Origin: Cnuibacter physcomitrellae
Lineage (GTDB): Bacteria; Actinomycetota; Actinomycetes; Actinomycetales; Microbacteriaceae
Reading direction: 5' to 3'
DNA: 64,000 nucleotides
Assembly: GCF_014640535.1 (NCBI RefSeq)
Contig: NZ_BMHD01000001.1
Location: forward strand, 2,544,214-2,608,213
Shown one piece after another: positions 44,047-54,595 of this stretch. Position numbers and translations under genes: made by a program. How positions within the stretch are numbered: position 1 is the stretch's first letter; every line of letters begins with the position of its first letter. The notes under the pieces were generated by a model, which searched no databases, was not told the origin of the DNA, and saw only the letters and a program-made list of their open reading frames with translations.

Positions 44047-46110
<2,064 letters not shown>

Positions 46111-46180
46111 CGCCGAGGCCCCGCCTCCCGTCCCCTCTCTCCGCGCCCCGGCGCCCCGCACATCCTGAAAAGAGATCCCT

Positions 46181-48727
46181 GTGACCGACGACATCGAGAC
46201 CACCGGCCCCGCCGGCGACCGGATCGAGCAGGTCGACCTCCAGCTCGAGATGCAGCGCTCGTACCTCGACTACGCGATGAGCGTGATCGTCGGCCGTGCG
46301 CTGCCCGACGTCCGCGACGGCCTCAAGCCGGTGCACCGCCGCGTGGTCTTCACGATGTACGACGGCGGATACCGTCCCGACCGGGCCTTCTCCAAGTGCA
46401 CGCGTGTGATCGGCGACGTGATGGGCCAGTTCCACCCGCACGGTGACAGCTCGGTCTACGACGCGCTCGTGCGACTGGTCCAGCCGTGGTCGCTTCGCTA
46501 TCCGCTGGCGCTCGGACAGGGCAACTTCGGTTCGCCCGGAAACGACGGCGCGGCCGCGCACCGGTACACCGAGACCAAGATGGCTCCGCTCGCCATGGAG
46601 ATGGTGCGCGACATCGACGAGGACACCGTCGACTTCCAGGACAACTACGACGGGCGCACGCAGGAGCCGGTCGTCCTTCCGAGCCGGTTCCCGAACCTGC
46701 TGGTGAACGGCTCCGTCGGCATCGCGGTCGGCATGGCCACGAACATCCCGCCGCACAACCTGCGCGAGGTCTCCGAGGGTGCGCTCTGGGCGCTCGAGCA
46801 CCCCGATGCGTCGCGCGAGGAGCTGCTCGAGGCGCTCATCCAGCGCATCAAGGGGCCCGACTTCCCGACGTCGGCGCAGATCCTCGGCGTCAAGGGCATC
46901 CACGACATGTACCGCACGGGTCGCGGCTCGATCACGATGCGCGCGGTCGTGAACATCGAGGAGGTCCAGGGTCGCACCTGCCTCGTCGTCACCGAGCTGC
47001 CGTACCAGGTCAACCCGGAGAACCTGGCGATCAAGATCGCCGACCTGGTCAAGGAGGGGCGGATCGGCGGCATCGCCGACATCCGCGACGAGTCGTCCGG
47101 CCGCACCGGTCAGCGCCTGGTCATCATCCTGAAGCGCGACGCGGTGGCCAAGGTCGTCCTCAACAACCTGTACAAGCACACGCAGCTGCAGGAGAACTTC
47201 GGCGCGAACATGCTCGCCATCGTCGACGGCGTGCCGCGCACGCTCTCGCTCGACGGCTTCATCCGCGAGTGGGTGACGCACCAGATCGAGGTCATCGTCC
47301 GTCGCACCCGCTTCCGGCTGCGCAAGGCCGAGGAGCGCATGCACATCCTGCGTGCGTACCTCAAGGCGCTCGACGCCCTCGACGAGGTGATCGCCCTCAT
47401 CCGCCGGTCGCCCACGGTCGAGGATGCGCGCGACGGCCTGATCGACCTGCTCGAGATCGACGAGGTGCAGGCCCGTGCCATCCTCGAGCTGCAGCTCCGA
47501 CGCCTCGCGGCGCTCGAGCGGCAGAAGATCCAGGAGGAGGCGGAGCAGCTGGCCGCGCTGATCGAGGAGTACGAGGCGATCCTCGCGTCCGAGATCCGCC
47601 AGCGCACCCTCATCGCCGACGAGCTCCGTGAGATCACGGAGAAGTTCGGCGACGACCGTCGCACCGAGATCATGTTCGGCTTCGACGGCGACATGAGCGT
47701 GGAGGACCTCATCCCCGAGGAGGAGATGGTGGTCACGGTCACGCGCGGTGGGTACATCAAGCGCACGCGGAGCGACAACTACCGCTCGCAGCACCGCGGT
47801 GGCAAGGGCGTGAAGGGCGCGCAGCTGCGCGCCGACGACGTGGTCGAGCACTTCTTCGTCACGACGACGCACCACTGGCTCCTGTTCTTCACGAACACCG
47901 GGCGCGTCTACCGCGCCAAGGCGTACGAGATCCAGGAGGCCGGTCGCGATGCGAAGGGCCAGCACGTCGCCAACCTGCTGGCGATGAGCCCGGACGAGCA
48001 GATCACGCAGATCCTCGACATCCGCGACTACGAGGTCGCCCAGTACCTGGTGCTCGCCACGCGCGACGGTCTGCTGAAGAAGACCGCCCTCACCGAGTAC
48101 GACACGAACCGCTCGGGCGGCATCATCGCGATCAACCTGCGCGAGGGCGACGAGCTCGTCTCGGCGCTGCTCGTGAACGAGGACTCCGACGTCCTGCTCG
48201 TGTCGCGTCACGGCATGTCGATCCGCTTCACCGCCTCCGACGAGACCCTCCGTCCGATGGGGCGCGCGACGTCCGGTGTCATCGGCATGAAGTTCCGCGA
48301 GGGCGACACCCTGCAGGGCGCGTCCGTGGTGAGCCACGACGGATACGTGTTCATCGTCACCGAGGGCGGGTACGCGAAGCGCACCTCGGTCGACGAGTAC
48401 CGGCTCCAGGGCCGCGGCGGACTGGGCATCAAGGTGGCCAAGCTGGCCGAGGCGAGGGGCGATCTCGTGGGCTCGCTGATCGTCGGCGAGGACGACGAGG
48501 TGCTTGTGGTTCTTGCCAGCGGCAAGGTGGTAAGGTCTGCCGTGGCCGAAGTCCCGGCCAAGGGCCGTGACACGATGGGCGTCGTCTTCGCCAGATTCTC
48601 AGACGACGACCGCATCATTGCTGTGGCCAAGAACACCGAACGCAACCTGGACGCCGAGCTCGAATCCGAGCCCGGGGCGGCCGCCGCCGACCTGGCGTCT
48701 GGAGAGGATGTACCGACGGATGAGTAA
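46181..48727 (+). CDS. gyrA: DNA gyrase subunit A
   Basis: DNA-breakage subunit of gyrase, 848 residues. The active-site Tyr129 lies in [12 protein letters not shown]. The quinolone region reads [13 protein letters not shown], with Ser90 and Asp94 at the two main resistance positions, so it looks like a susceptible type. The C-terminal domain has the beta-pinwheel blades and a GyrA box, [10 protein letters not shown]. It starts at GTG 46181 after AAAGAGATCCC. It overlaps the next gene by eight bases. Confidence 0.97.
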   Translation: MTDDIETTGPAGDRIEQVDLQLEMQRSYLDYAMSVIVGRALPDVRDGLKPVHRRVVFTMYDGGYRPDRAFSKCTRVIGDVMGQFHPHGDSSVYDALVRLVQPWSLRYPLALGQGNFGSPGNDGAAAHRYTETKMAPLAMEMVRDIDEDTVDFQDNYDGRTQEPVVLPSRFPNLLVNGSVGIAVGMATNIPPHNLREVSEGALWALEHPDASREELLEALIQRIKGPDFPTSAQILGVKGIHDMYRTGRGSITMRAVVNIEEVQGRTCLVVTELPYQVNPENLAIKIADLVKEGRIGGIADIRDESSGRTGQRLVIILKRDAVAKVVLNNLYKHTQLQENFGANMLAIVDGVPRTLSLDGFIREWVTHQIEVIVRRTRFRLRKAEERMHILRAYLKALDALDEVIALIRRSPTVEDARDGLIDLLEIDEVQARAILELQLRRLAALERQKIQEEAEQLAALIEEYEAILASEIRQRTLIADELREITEKFGDDRRTEIMFGFDGDMSVEDLIPEEEMVVTVTRGGYIKRTRSDNYRSQHRGGKGVKGAQLRADDVVEHFFVTTTHHWLLFFTNTGRVYRAKAYEIQEAGRDAKGQHVANLLAMSPDEQITQILDIRDYEVAQYLVLATRDGLLKKTALTEYDTNRSGGIIAINLREGDELVSALLVNEDSDVLLVSRHGMSIRFTASDETLRPMGRATSGVIGMKFREGDTLQGASVVSHDGYVFIVTEGGYAKRTSVDEYRLQGRGGLGIKVAKLAEARGDLVGSLIVGEDDEVLVVLASGKVVRSAVAEVPAKGRDTMGVVFARFSDDDRIIAVAKNTERNLDAELESEPGAAAADLASGEDVPTDE

Positions 48728-49127
48728 CGTTGCCGACAAGCTCGCGAAGAAGACCGCGCGAGTGGCGTCGACCAAGCAGGTACGCCTCAAGCTCGTCTAC
48801 ATCGACTTCTGGTCGGTGCTGAAGATCTCGTTCCTGCTCGCGATCATCCTCGGGATCATCACCATCGTGGCGAGCTTCCTGATCTGGTCGGTGCTCAACC
48901 AGACCGGTGTGTTCGACCGCATCAACACGCTGCTGCAGTCGATCGCCGGCCAGGAGAACTTCAACCTGAACGACATCGCGTCGCTCGGTCAGGTCATGGG
49001 CTTCTCGGTCGTCGTCGCGGTGCTCGATGTCATCGTCATCACCGCGCTCGGTGCGATCGCGGCCGCGCTGTACAACCTCGCGGTCCGCATCACCGGCGGC
49101 GTGATGCTCGGGTTCACCAACAAGTGA
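48720..49127 (+). CDS. DUF3566 domain membrane protein
   Basis: Membrane protein of 135 residues with two helices (about 31-55 and 88-112) and the conserved [20 protein letters not shown] start of the DUF3566 domain. It follows gyrA in most actinobacteria; function unknown. ATG 48720 overlaps the gyrA end; an ATG at 48708 is less likely because it abuts GGAGAGG. Confidence 0.85.
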   Translation: MSNVADKLAKKTARVASTKQVRLKLVYIDFWSVLKISFLLAIILGIITIVASFLIWSVLNQTGVFDRINTLLQSIAGQENFNLNDIASLGQVMGFSVVVAVLDVIVITALGAIAAALYNLAVRITGGVMLGFTNK

Positions 49128-49146
49128 GCCGGGCCTCGCGGCCGGT

Positions 49147-49176
49147 TTGGATGACCAGCCGGTCGTGAGGTAGGGT
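49147..49176 (+). promoter_or_regulatory. Candidate tRNA promoter
   Basis: TTGGAT (49147-49152), an 18-base spacer and TAGGGT (49171-49176), 24 bases before the tRNA-Ile gene. Confidence 0.45.
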
Positions 49177-49199
49177 TCTATTCGGCCATTCCGGCCTAC

Positions 49200-49273
49200 G
49201 GGGCTATAGCTCAGGCGGTTAGAGCGCTTCGCTGATAACGAAGAGGTCCAAGGTTCAAGTCCTTGTAGCCCCA
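49200..49273 (+). tRNA. tRNA-Ile (anticodon GAT)
   Basis: Cloverleaf folds by eye: acceptor GGGGCTA with TAGCCCC, D-arm with AGCTCAGGCGGTTAGAGC, anticodon stem CTTCG/CGAAG enclosing GAT at 49234-49236, and T-arm GGTTCAAGTCC. CCA is not encoded. It lies 12 bases before tRNA-Ala, as is common after gyrA in this group. Confidence 0.95.
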
Positions 49274-49285
49274 CTCCATCCCTTC

Positions 49286-49358
49286 GGGGACGTAGCTCAA
49301 TTGGCAGAGCACCTGCTTTGCAAGCAGGGGGTTAGGGGTTCGATTCCCCTCGTCTCCA
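49286..49358 (+). tRNA. tRNA-Ala (anticodon TGC)
   Basis: Acceptor GGGGACG pairs with CGTCTCC (one G-T), anticodon stem CCTGC/GCAGG encloses TGC at 49319-49321, and the T-arm is GGGGTTCGATTCCCC. The last 14 bases of the T-arm and acceptor region are repeated at 49466-49479. Confidence 0.95.
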
Positions 49359-49404
49359 CCGAATGACGAAGGCCCCGCTGGTGCGGGGCCTTCGTCATTC
49401 GGTG
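49357..49404 (+). terminator. Terminator of the tRNA operon
   Basis: Perfect 22-bp stem (49357-49378 with 49383-49404) with a four-base loop, starting at the last bases of tRNA-Ala. The stem is very long and G+C-rich in its upper half. No T-run follows. Confidence 0.8.
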
Positions 49405-49465
49405 CAGATGCGTGGATGAGAAGCCCGACCAGGGGTGGGCCCCTGAGCCATGCTTGGCTCAGGGA

Positions 49466-49479
49466 CGATTCCCCTCGTC
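49466..49479 (+). repeat. Duplicate of the tRNA-Ala 3' segment
   Basis: CGATTCCCCTCGTC occurs here and at 49341-49354 inside tRNA-Ala. A duplicated tRNA 3' end is typical of an integration scar. The region to 49554 otherwise holds two small hairpins (49442-49463 and near 49482-49502) and no gene. Confidence 0.55.
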
Positions 49480-49554
49480 GCAAGCCGGAAGCACCGCTTC
49501 CGGCGCTACTCCGCTCGGCGCGAGCTCTTTCACGCGAGCTCCTTCACGCGAAGC

Positions 49555-49950
49555 TCACGCCCCCGGCGCCACCACATCGAACCCATGTGCCCTGGCGCAT
49601 TCCTGCATCCGGGTGTCGTACGTGACGAAGGCGTGGACTCCATCGCCGATCTCCAGGGCTGTCGCGACGTGGAGCGCGTCGAGCGATCGGACCGACGGTG
49701 GCTCGAGCCACGCGGCCCTGTCGGCGATGCTCGTCGTGATGGACGCCGTCAGCACACCGGAGAGCAGGTGGCGCGCGTCAGGAAGGCGCTGAGGGGCACG
49801 CCGTCTGACTGCGCGCAGGATCTCGGTGTGAAGGAGATCATTGGAGATGGGGCTGAGCGAAGATCCATCGACCCACGCTTTCAACTCCACACTGGCCTCC
49901 TCGGGAATGACCAGCTTCACGAACGCGGACGAGTCGAAGTAGGAGTACAC
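49555..49950 (-). CDS. PIN-domain toxin (VapC family)
   Basis: Predicted ribonuclease toxin of 131 residues. The acidic PIN residues are Asp6 (YFDSSAFVKL), Glu43 (LLHTEILRA), Asp91 (LDALHVATA) and Asp112 (YDTRM). It is encoded one base after the antitoxin gene. The start is GTG 49950. RNA target unknown. Confidence 0.9.
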   Translation of the reverse strand: MYSYFDSSAFVKLVIPEEASVELKAWVDGSSLSPISNDLLHTEILRAVRRRAPQRLPDARHLLSGVLTASITTSIADRAAWLEPPSVRSLDALHVATALEIGDGVHAFVTYDTRMQECARAHGFDVVAPGA

Positions 49951-49951
49951 G

Positions 49952-50227
49952 CTACCGGTCGTCTTCGTCGCGCATCTGCTGCAGCACCTCCGACAACGTG
50001 GGGCCGTCGTCGTCGAGGGGCTTCGGGAGCGGCATGTCGGCCAACGATCGTGTGGCGGGCCTGATCTGGCCCGACGCGATCATCTCCTCGACGCGCGACG
50101 GGCGTATCGGGGTCATGAGCGCGACGGGGCGCCCTCTGTCGGTGATGGTCACTGTCTCACCTGCGGCTACTCGTGCGACGACGGCGGAAGCGTTCTGCTT
50201 CAGCGCCCGAATCCCGACCTCGGCCAT
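49952..50227 (-). CDS. Phd/YefM-type antitoxin
   Basis: 91-residue partner of the PIN toxin. The N-terminus MAEVGIRALKQNASAVVARV and the block GETVTITDRGRPVALMTP are the Phd/YefM DNA-binding fold; the C-terminal part is polar and acidic (LSEVLQQMRDEDDR), as expected for a toxin-neutralising tail. It would repress its own promoter upstream of 50227. The module sits between the tRNA pair and conserved core genes, so it may have been gained. Confidence 0.88.
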   Translation of the reverse strand: MAEVGIRALKQNASAVVARVAAGETVTITDRGRPVALMTPIRPSRVEEMIASGQIRPATRSLADMPLPKPLDDDGPTLSEVLQQMRDEDDR

Positions 50228-50262
50228 GTTCTACAAAGTAGCACATGAGGAAGACACAAGAA

Positions 50263-50292
50263 AGGGGCCGCCCGACGGATCGGACGGCCCCT
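50263..50292 (-). terminator. Terminator of the Lys-rich membrane-protein gene
   Basis: 13-bp stem with one mismatch (50263-50275 with 50280-50292); on the minus strand it is followed by TTTCTTGTGTC. It lies 20 bases after the gene end at 50313. Confidence 0.8.
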
Positions 50293-50312
50293 CTCGAGGT
50301 CAGCGCGGAGGG

Positions 50313-50879
50313 TCAGCCCTCGGCGTTAGGCTTGTCGAGCGAGTCGGGCTCCTCGTCGGCGATCCAGAGCTCGTCGTCGGCACGGAAGGTCTGCCAGACG
50401 GCGTACGCGACGCCGACCGCGACGACGGCACCGAGGCTGATCAGCACGACGGCACCGGCTCCGGGTCCCGACTTCTGCTTCTTGGGGGAGAACGCCGCGA
50501 TGTTCTTCGAGACGTTCTTCTTCAGCTTCTTCGCGCGCTTCTTGGCCAGCTCGGGGTCGCGAGCGGCCTGGAGGACGGCGACGGCCGAGCCGAGGGTGGT
50601 CGCCACAGCGGGCACCACATCCGACGTGAAGCGATCACGGGCAGTGTCGCCCGCGGCCTTGACGGCGGCGACGTTCTTGCTGATGGCCGGCGACACCGAG
50701 TCGGCGGCGGTCTTCACCCGGGGGATGACCTCCTCCGTCGTGAGGTGGCCTGCCTGCAGCTTCGCCTGCTTGAGGACGTCGCTGGCACGCTCGATCAAGA
50801 CCTGCTGGTCGGCCCAGAGCGACTCGGCGGACCCCTTCAGTCGCTTGAGCTCTTTACGGCGTCGGCGGGAGAGAGCCAT
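50313..50879 (-). CDS. Lys/Ala-rich single-helix membrane protein
   Basis: Protein of 188 residues: basic N-terminus (ALSRRRRKELKRLKG), a long Ala/Lys helical middle that could form a coiled coil, a membrane helix around 142-162 (GAVVLISLGAVVAVGVAYAV), then an acidic end. I do not recognise a function. The ATG follows GGAGGTTTCAC, a strong ribosome site. Divergent from ppiA, in the position where mycobacteria carry Rv0010c. Confidence 0.8.
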   Translation of the reverse strand: MALSRRRRKELKRLKGSAESLWADQQVLIERASDVLKQAKLQAGHLTTEEVIPRVKTAADSVSPAISKNVAAVKAAGDTARDRFTSDVVPAVATTLGSAVAVLQAARDPELAKKRAKKLKKNVSKNIAAFSPKKQKSGPGAGAVVLISLGAVVAVGVAYAVWQTFRADDELWIADEEPDSLDKPNAEG

Positions 50880-51006
50880 GTGAAACCTCCATCGGAGTGA
50901 GCACGATCACTGTCATCTTGCCACGCATCCGCACATCGGCCATAGCAGCTCACTGGTCATCCGCCGCAAGGCGGCTGCGGCTTCCCTGGACGACACGGCC
51001 GGTGTG

Positions 51007-51012
51007 GGAGAA
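51007..51012 (+). promoter_or_regulatory. Weak -10 element of ppiA
   Basis: A GAGAAT-like -10 hexamer at about 51008-51013 lies six bases before the ppiA ATG. It is a weaker match to the leaderless pattern seen elsewhere. Confidence 0.3.
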
Positions 51013-51019
51013 TCGGACC

Positions 51020-51559
51020 ATGCCCGCTCACACCCATGTCGCCACCCTCAACACGAACCACGGCCCGATCGTCGTCAACCTCTACGGCTTCCACGCACCG
51101 AAGACCGTGAACAACTTCGTCGGGCTCGCGACGGGTGAGATCGAGTGGACCGACCCGAAGACGGGCCAGCCCTCCACGGCGCCGCTCTACGACGGCGTGG
51201 TCTTCCACCGCATCATCCCGGGCTTCATGATCCAGGGCGGCGACCCCCTCGGCACCGGTACCGGCGGCCCCGGCTTCCGCTTCGACGACGAGATCAACCC
51301 CGAGCTCGACTTCACCCAGCCGTACATGCTCGCCATGGCGAACGCCGGCATCCAGGGCGGCCGTGGCACGAACGGATCGCAGTTCTTCATCACCGTGGGC
51401 CCGACCACCTGGCTCCAGGGCAAGCACACCATCTTCGGCGAGGTCGCCGATGACGCGTCGAAGCGCGTCGTCGACAAGCTCGCGGGTGTCGCCACCGACT
51501 CCTACGACCGTCCGCTCGACGACGTCGTGATCGAGAGCGTCACCGTCGAAGCCGTCTGA
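51020..51559 (+). CDS. ppiA: Peptidyl-prolyl cis-trans isomerase (cyclophilin)
   Basis: Cyclophilin-type proline isomerase of 179 residues that assists folding in the cytoplasm; there is no signal peptide. The catalytic block FHRIIPGFMIQGGDP lies near 66-80, followed by MANAGIQGGRGTNGSQFFIT and the KHTIFGEV end motif. ATG 51020 fits the family start. The same gene follows gyrA and the tRNAs in mycobacteria. Confidence 0.94.
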   Translation: MPAHTHVATLNTNHGPIVVNLYGFHAPKTVNNFVGLATGEIEWTDPKTGQPSTAPLYDGVVFHRIIPGFMIQGGDPLGTGTGGPGFRFDDEINPELDFTQPYMLAMANAGIQGGRGTNGSQFFITVGPTTWLQGKHTIFGEVADDASKRVVDKLAGVATDSYDRPLDDVVIESVTVEAV

Positions 51560-51587
51560 CCCTCCCCGTCGCGCACGCTCGCCGCCC

Positions 51588-52469
51588 ATGACGAGTCTCC
51601 CGGACTCCCCCGACAACTACTGCTACCGGCACCCCAACCGACAGAGCTTCGTCCTCTGTCAGCGGTGCGGTCGCACCATCTGTCCTGAGTGCCAGGTGCA
51701 GGCGGCGGTGGGCGTGCACTGCGTCGAGTGCGCTCGACGCGATCGACAGGAGACCCCGCGAGCGTACAGCGCGTCGCGGCGGCCGTCGTTCCTCCGGAAC
51801 CTCACCGGGCAGGGTGCGCCGGTCATGACGTACGCGATCATCGCCGCGTGCGTGCTCGTCTACATCCTGCAGTCGATCCCCGGACTGGGCGTCACGCAGG
51901 CCCTGCAGTACGCACCGATCTACACCAGCGGTCTGCCGGGGGTGCCCTTCGAGCCCTGGCGCATGATCACCGCGGTGTTCGTGCACTCCCCGTTCTCGAT
52001 CTCAGCGCCGTGGTCGATCCTCCACATCCTGCTGAACATGTACACGCTGTTCATCTTCGGCCCCATCCTGGAGCGGATGGTCGGGCGGTGGCGGTTCCTG
52101 ACCCTCTACCTGGTCGCGGGCTTCGGGGGTTCTGTGGCGGTCGACCTGCTGGCCGACCCCCTGACGGCCGTGGTCGGAGCCTCGGGCGCGATCTTCGGTC
52201 TGATGGGCGCGTTCTTCATCATCAACCGTCACCTGGGCGGCGACAGCGCTCAGATCCTGGTGCTCGTGGGACTGAACCTCGCGATGGGGTTCTTCCTGTC
52301 GAACATCTCGTGGCAGGCGCACGTGGGTGGCCTCGTCGCGGGCGCACTCGTCGCACTGGTCTTCGTGCGCACGAGGCGTCGGCAGCAGAGGTGGGTGCAG
52401 ATCCTGTTGGTGGCGGCGATCGTGGTGGTGCTCATCGCACTCACCGTGGTCAGATCGCTCACCTACTGA
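51588..52469 (+). CDS. Rhomboid intramembrane serine protease with N-terminal zinc-binding region
   Basis: Membrane protease of 293 residues. A Cys/His-rich N-terminus, CYRHPNRQSFVLCQRCGRT then ICPEC and VHCVEC, resembles a B-box zinc finger. The rhomboid part has six or so helices with the catalytic Ser in VVGASGAIFGLMGAF and the His in WQAHVGGLVAGA. Substrate unknown. It lies 28 bases after ppiA on the same strand. Confidence 0.92.
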   Translation: MTSLPDSPDNYCYRHPNRQSFVLCQRCGRTICPECQVQAAVGVHCVECARRDRQETPRAYSASRRPSFLRNLTGQGAPVMTYAIIAACVLVYILQSIPGLGVTQALQYAPIYTSGLPGVPFEPWRMITAVFVHSPFSISAPWSILHILLNMYTLFIFGPILERMVGRWRFLTLYLVAGFGGSVAVDLLADPLTAVVGASGAIFGLMGAFFIINRHLGGDSAQILVLVGLNLAMGFFLSNISWQAHVGGLVAGALVALVFVRTRRRQQRWVQILLVAAIVVVLIALTVVRSLTY

Positions 52470-52475
52470 CGAAAG

Positions 52476-52520
52476 TTATCCACAGCCTTATCCCCATTGG
52501 GGATGATTACACCGGTGTAA
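52476..52520. promoter_or_regulatory. DnaA-box-like site and palindrome between rhomboid and crgA genes
   Basis: TTATCCACA (52476-52484) matches the classic DnaA box. TTACACCGGTGTAA (52507-52520) is a perfect 14-bp palindrome. Both are in the 72-base gap between convergent genes, where neither has an obvious promoter to act on; the palindrome could also be a terminator stem. Confidence 0.5.
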
Positions 52521-52541
52521 CTTGTGGAACCCGGTCGTGGG

Positions 52542-52808
52542 TCAGCGCCACCTGGTGGTCATGATGAAGCCGATGAAGGCGATGCCGAAGCCGATGAGGA
52601 TGTTCCACGTGCCGAGCCCGGGGACGGGCAGGATGCCCTGGCTGACGTAGAAGACGATGATCCAGAGCAGCCCGATCAGCATGAAGCCGAACATGACGGG
52701 CTTGTACCAGACCGGATTCGGGCTCTTCGCCGTCTCGTCGGAAGTGGTGCGCTGCACGTCGCGCGAGCGTCGCGCGACGTCGCTCGAGGATGCTCGGTCT
52801 CTGGCCAT
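52542..52808 (-). CDS. crgA: Cell division protein CrgA
   Basis: Small septum-associated membrane protein of 88 residues, in actinobacteria a partner of FtsZ, FtsI and related proteins. It has a polar N-terminus and two helices (NPVWYKPVMFGFMLIGLLWI ... and LGTWNILIGFGIAFIGFIM), ending TTRWR. TAGACT lies seven bases before the ATG and there is no ribosome site, so it is probably leaderless. Confidence 0.93.
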   Translation of the reverse strand: MARDRASSSDVARRSRDVQRTTSDETAKSPNPVWYKPVMFGFMLIGLLWIIVFYVSQGILPVPGLGTWNILIGFGIAFIGFIMTTRWR

Positions 52809-52815
52809 GGGGAGA

Positions 52816-52821
52816 AGTCTA
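52816..52821 (-). promoter_or_regulatory. -10 element (TAGACT) of crgA
   Basis: TAGACT on the minus strand, seven bases before the crgA ATG. Confidence 0.45.
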
Positions 52822-52896
52822 ACGAAAACGCCTGTGCGCACCCGGGTCGTTCTCCACAGGCAACCATTCCGGAGCAGTCCTTCAGGTAGACGCACC

Positions 52897-52902
52897 TAGG
52901 AT
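52897..52902 (+). promoter_or_regulatory. -10 element (TAGGAT) of the sortase gene
   Basis: TAGGAT ends six bases before ATG 52909, giving a leaderless geometry; no ribosome site is present. Confidence 0.5.
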
Positions 52903-52908
52903 GTCACC

Positions 52909-53736
52909 ATGAGCACGTCTGACGACGTCGCCCCGGGGGCCGACGACCTTCCTCTGCGACCGCGCCGGCCCAAGAAGACCAAGCCCCGTCGCAGCGTCGC
53001 GTCGCGGATCATCGGCGTGTTCGGCGAGCTGCTCATCACGGCCGGCGTGCTGGTTCTCCTCTTCCTCGGCTGGCAGTTCTCGATCAACGGCATCATGCTG
53101 AACAACCAGCAGGCCAGCGACGCGTCCTCCCTCTCGCAGCAGTGGGCCACCGAGACCCCCACGACGGCGCCGACCACGGATGCGAGCCCCACGGCGGCGC
53201 CGAGCCCGGCGAGCGGCCAGTACGGCGATCCGCCCGTCGCCGCCATTCCCGGGGCGGGCCAGGAGTTCGCGGTGCTCTACGTGCCCCGTTTCGGCAGCGA
53301 CTTCCGGAAGACCATCGCTCAGGGCGTCGACCCGAAGGCCGTCCTCAACAACGGAGGCGCCGGTCACTACCCGAGCACCCAGATGCCGGGCGAGGTGGGC
53401 AACTTCGCGATCGCGGCCCACCGCGACGGCTGGGGGAGCCCGTTCCTCAAGATCAACGAGCTCCAGATCGGCGACCCCATCTACATCGAGACGCAGGACG
53501 GGTTCTACACCTATCGCTTCCGTGGGCTCGAGTACGTCACGCCGTACGGTGTGGGCGTCATCGACCCGGTCCCGCAGGCCGACGGTGTCGCTCCGACCGA
53601 CCGCCTGATCACCCTGACCAGCTGCAACCCGCTCTACATCGCCTCTGAGCGCATCATCGCGTACGGCGTGCTGGAGAGCTGGCAGCCGAGGTCGGCCGGG
53701 CCGCCGGCGGAGATCGCAGGGATGGTGGGCGCCTGA
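52909..53736 (+). CDS. Class E sortase
   Basis: Membrane-anchored transpeptidase that joins surface proteins to the wall. The 275 residues have a basic cytoplasmic N-terminus, one helix (about 38-58), a Thr/Pro/Ala linker, and the catalytic domain with His171 (AAHRDGWG), Cys239 (TLTSCNP) and Arg248. This layout and the place beside crgA match class E sortases, which prefer LAXTG. Two sortase substrates in the window, LAATG at 612-2162 and LPNTG at 10802-11392, are candidates. It shares one base with the small gene downstream. Confidence 0.92.
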   Translation: MSTSDDVAPGADDLPLRPRRPKKTKPRRSVASRIIGVFGELLITAGVLVLLFLGWQFSINGIMLNNQQASDASSLSQQWATETPTTAPTTDASPTAAPSPASGQYGDPPVAAIPGAGQEFAVLYVPRFGSDFRKTIAQGVDPKAVLNNGGAGHYPSTQMPGEVGNFAIAAHRDGWGSPFLKINELQIGDPIYIETQDGFYTYRFRGLEYVTPYGVGVIDPVPQADGVAPTDRLITLTSCNPLYIASERIIAYGVLESWQPRSAGPPAEIAGMVGA

Positions 53737-53897
53737 TGTACGCAGCTCTCTGGCGTGTTCTGCCCGGTCCGGTCTGGCTCCGCATCCTCATCCTCGTCGT
53801 CCTCGTCGCGGCGATCCTCTACGTGCTCGCCTTCTACGTGTTCCCGTGGATCGACGAGCTCACCACCCCCACGCAGGATGTGACGGTCGACCAATGA
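53736..53897 (+). CDS. Small single-helix membrane protein
   Basis: 53-residue protein with one hydrophobic helix (about 13-37, LRILILVVLVAAILYVLAFY) and a short polar end. The ATG overlaps the sortase stop as TGATG and its stop overlaps the amidotransferase start as ATGA, so it is tightly coupled on both sides. This supports it as a real gene, in the position of mycobacterial Rv0012. Function unknown. Confidence 0.75.
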   Translation: MYAALWRVLPGPVWLRILILVVLVAAILYVLAFYVFPWIDELTTPTQDVTVDQ

Positions 53898-54532
53898 CCC
53901 GGGTCCTGGTCATCGACAACTACGACAGCTTCGTCTACACGCTGGCGGGCTACCTGCAGCAGCTGGGTGCCGAGGTCGACGTGGTGCGCAACGACTCGTT
54001 CGACGCCTCCGACGCCGCCACGAAGCTCGCCGAGTACGACGCCGTCCTCGTCTCGCCTGGTCCGGGAAAGCCCGCGGATGCGGGGGTGTCGATCCCGGTC
54101 GTGCACGCGGCGATCGAGGCCGACGTGCCCCTGCTCGGTGTGTGCCTCGGCCATCAGGCGATCGCCGAGGCGATGGGCGCGACGGTCACCAACGCCGAGG
54201 AGCTCATGCACGGCAAGACCTCGGTGATCGAGCACGACGGGAGCGCGTTCTACGACGACGTCCCTGCGTCGTTCACGGCAACCCGCTACCACTCGCTCGC
54301 GGTGGTCGACGGCACGGTGCCCGAGTCGCTCGTGATCACCTCACGGACGCAGGGCGGCGTGATCATGGGTCTGCGCCACGTGTCCGCACCGATCTACGGT
54401 GTTCAGTTCCACCCCGAGTCGGTGCTCACCGAGGGCGGCTACGCGATGCTCGGCAACTGGCTCGCGGTCGCGGGACTGGTCGAGGCCAAGGAGCTCTCGA
54501 AGGGTCTCAACCCGCTCCTCCGCGCCGTCTGA
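53894..54532 (+). CDS. Glutamine amidotransferase, anthranilate/aminodeoxychorismate synthase component II
   Basis: Class I glutamine amidotransferase of 212 residues that supplies ammonia to a chorismate-using partner. It starts MTRVLVIDNYDSFVYTLAGY; the nucleophile Cys lies in GVCLGHQAI, and the His-Glu pair in GVQFHPESVLTEGG. TrpG and PabA cannot be told apart by sequence alone, and no component I gene is adjacent; one protein may serve both pathways. The place beside crgA and pknB is conserved in actinobacteria. Confidence 0.9.
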   Translation: MTRVLVIDNYDSFVYTLAGYLQQLGAEVDVVRNDSFDASDAATKLAEYDAVLVSPGPGKPADAGVSIPVVHAAIEADVPLLGVCLGHQAIAEAMGATVTNAEELMHGKTSVIEHDGSAFYDDVPASFTATRYHSLAVVDGTVPESLVITSRTQGGVIMGLRHVSAPIYGVQFHPESVLTEGGYAMLGNWLAVAGLVEAKELSKGLNPLLRAV

Positions 54533-54595
54533 GCTGCCCGGCCTCCGCTCGCAGAGCGATGCGCGGGCCGACCGGACGGGCCGGGCGGATCGGTG

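Noticed and set aside
46181-48727. Quinolone-resistance change in GyrA
   Set aside because: Residues 90 and 94 are Ser and Asp, the usual susceptible residues.
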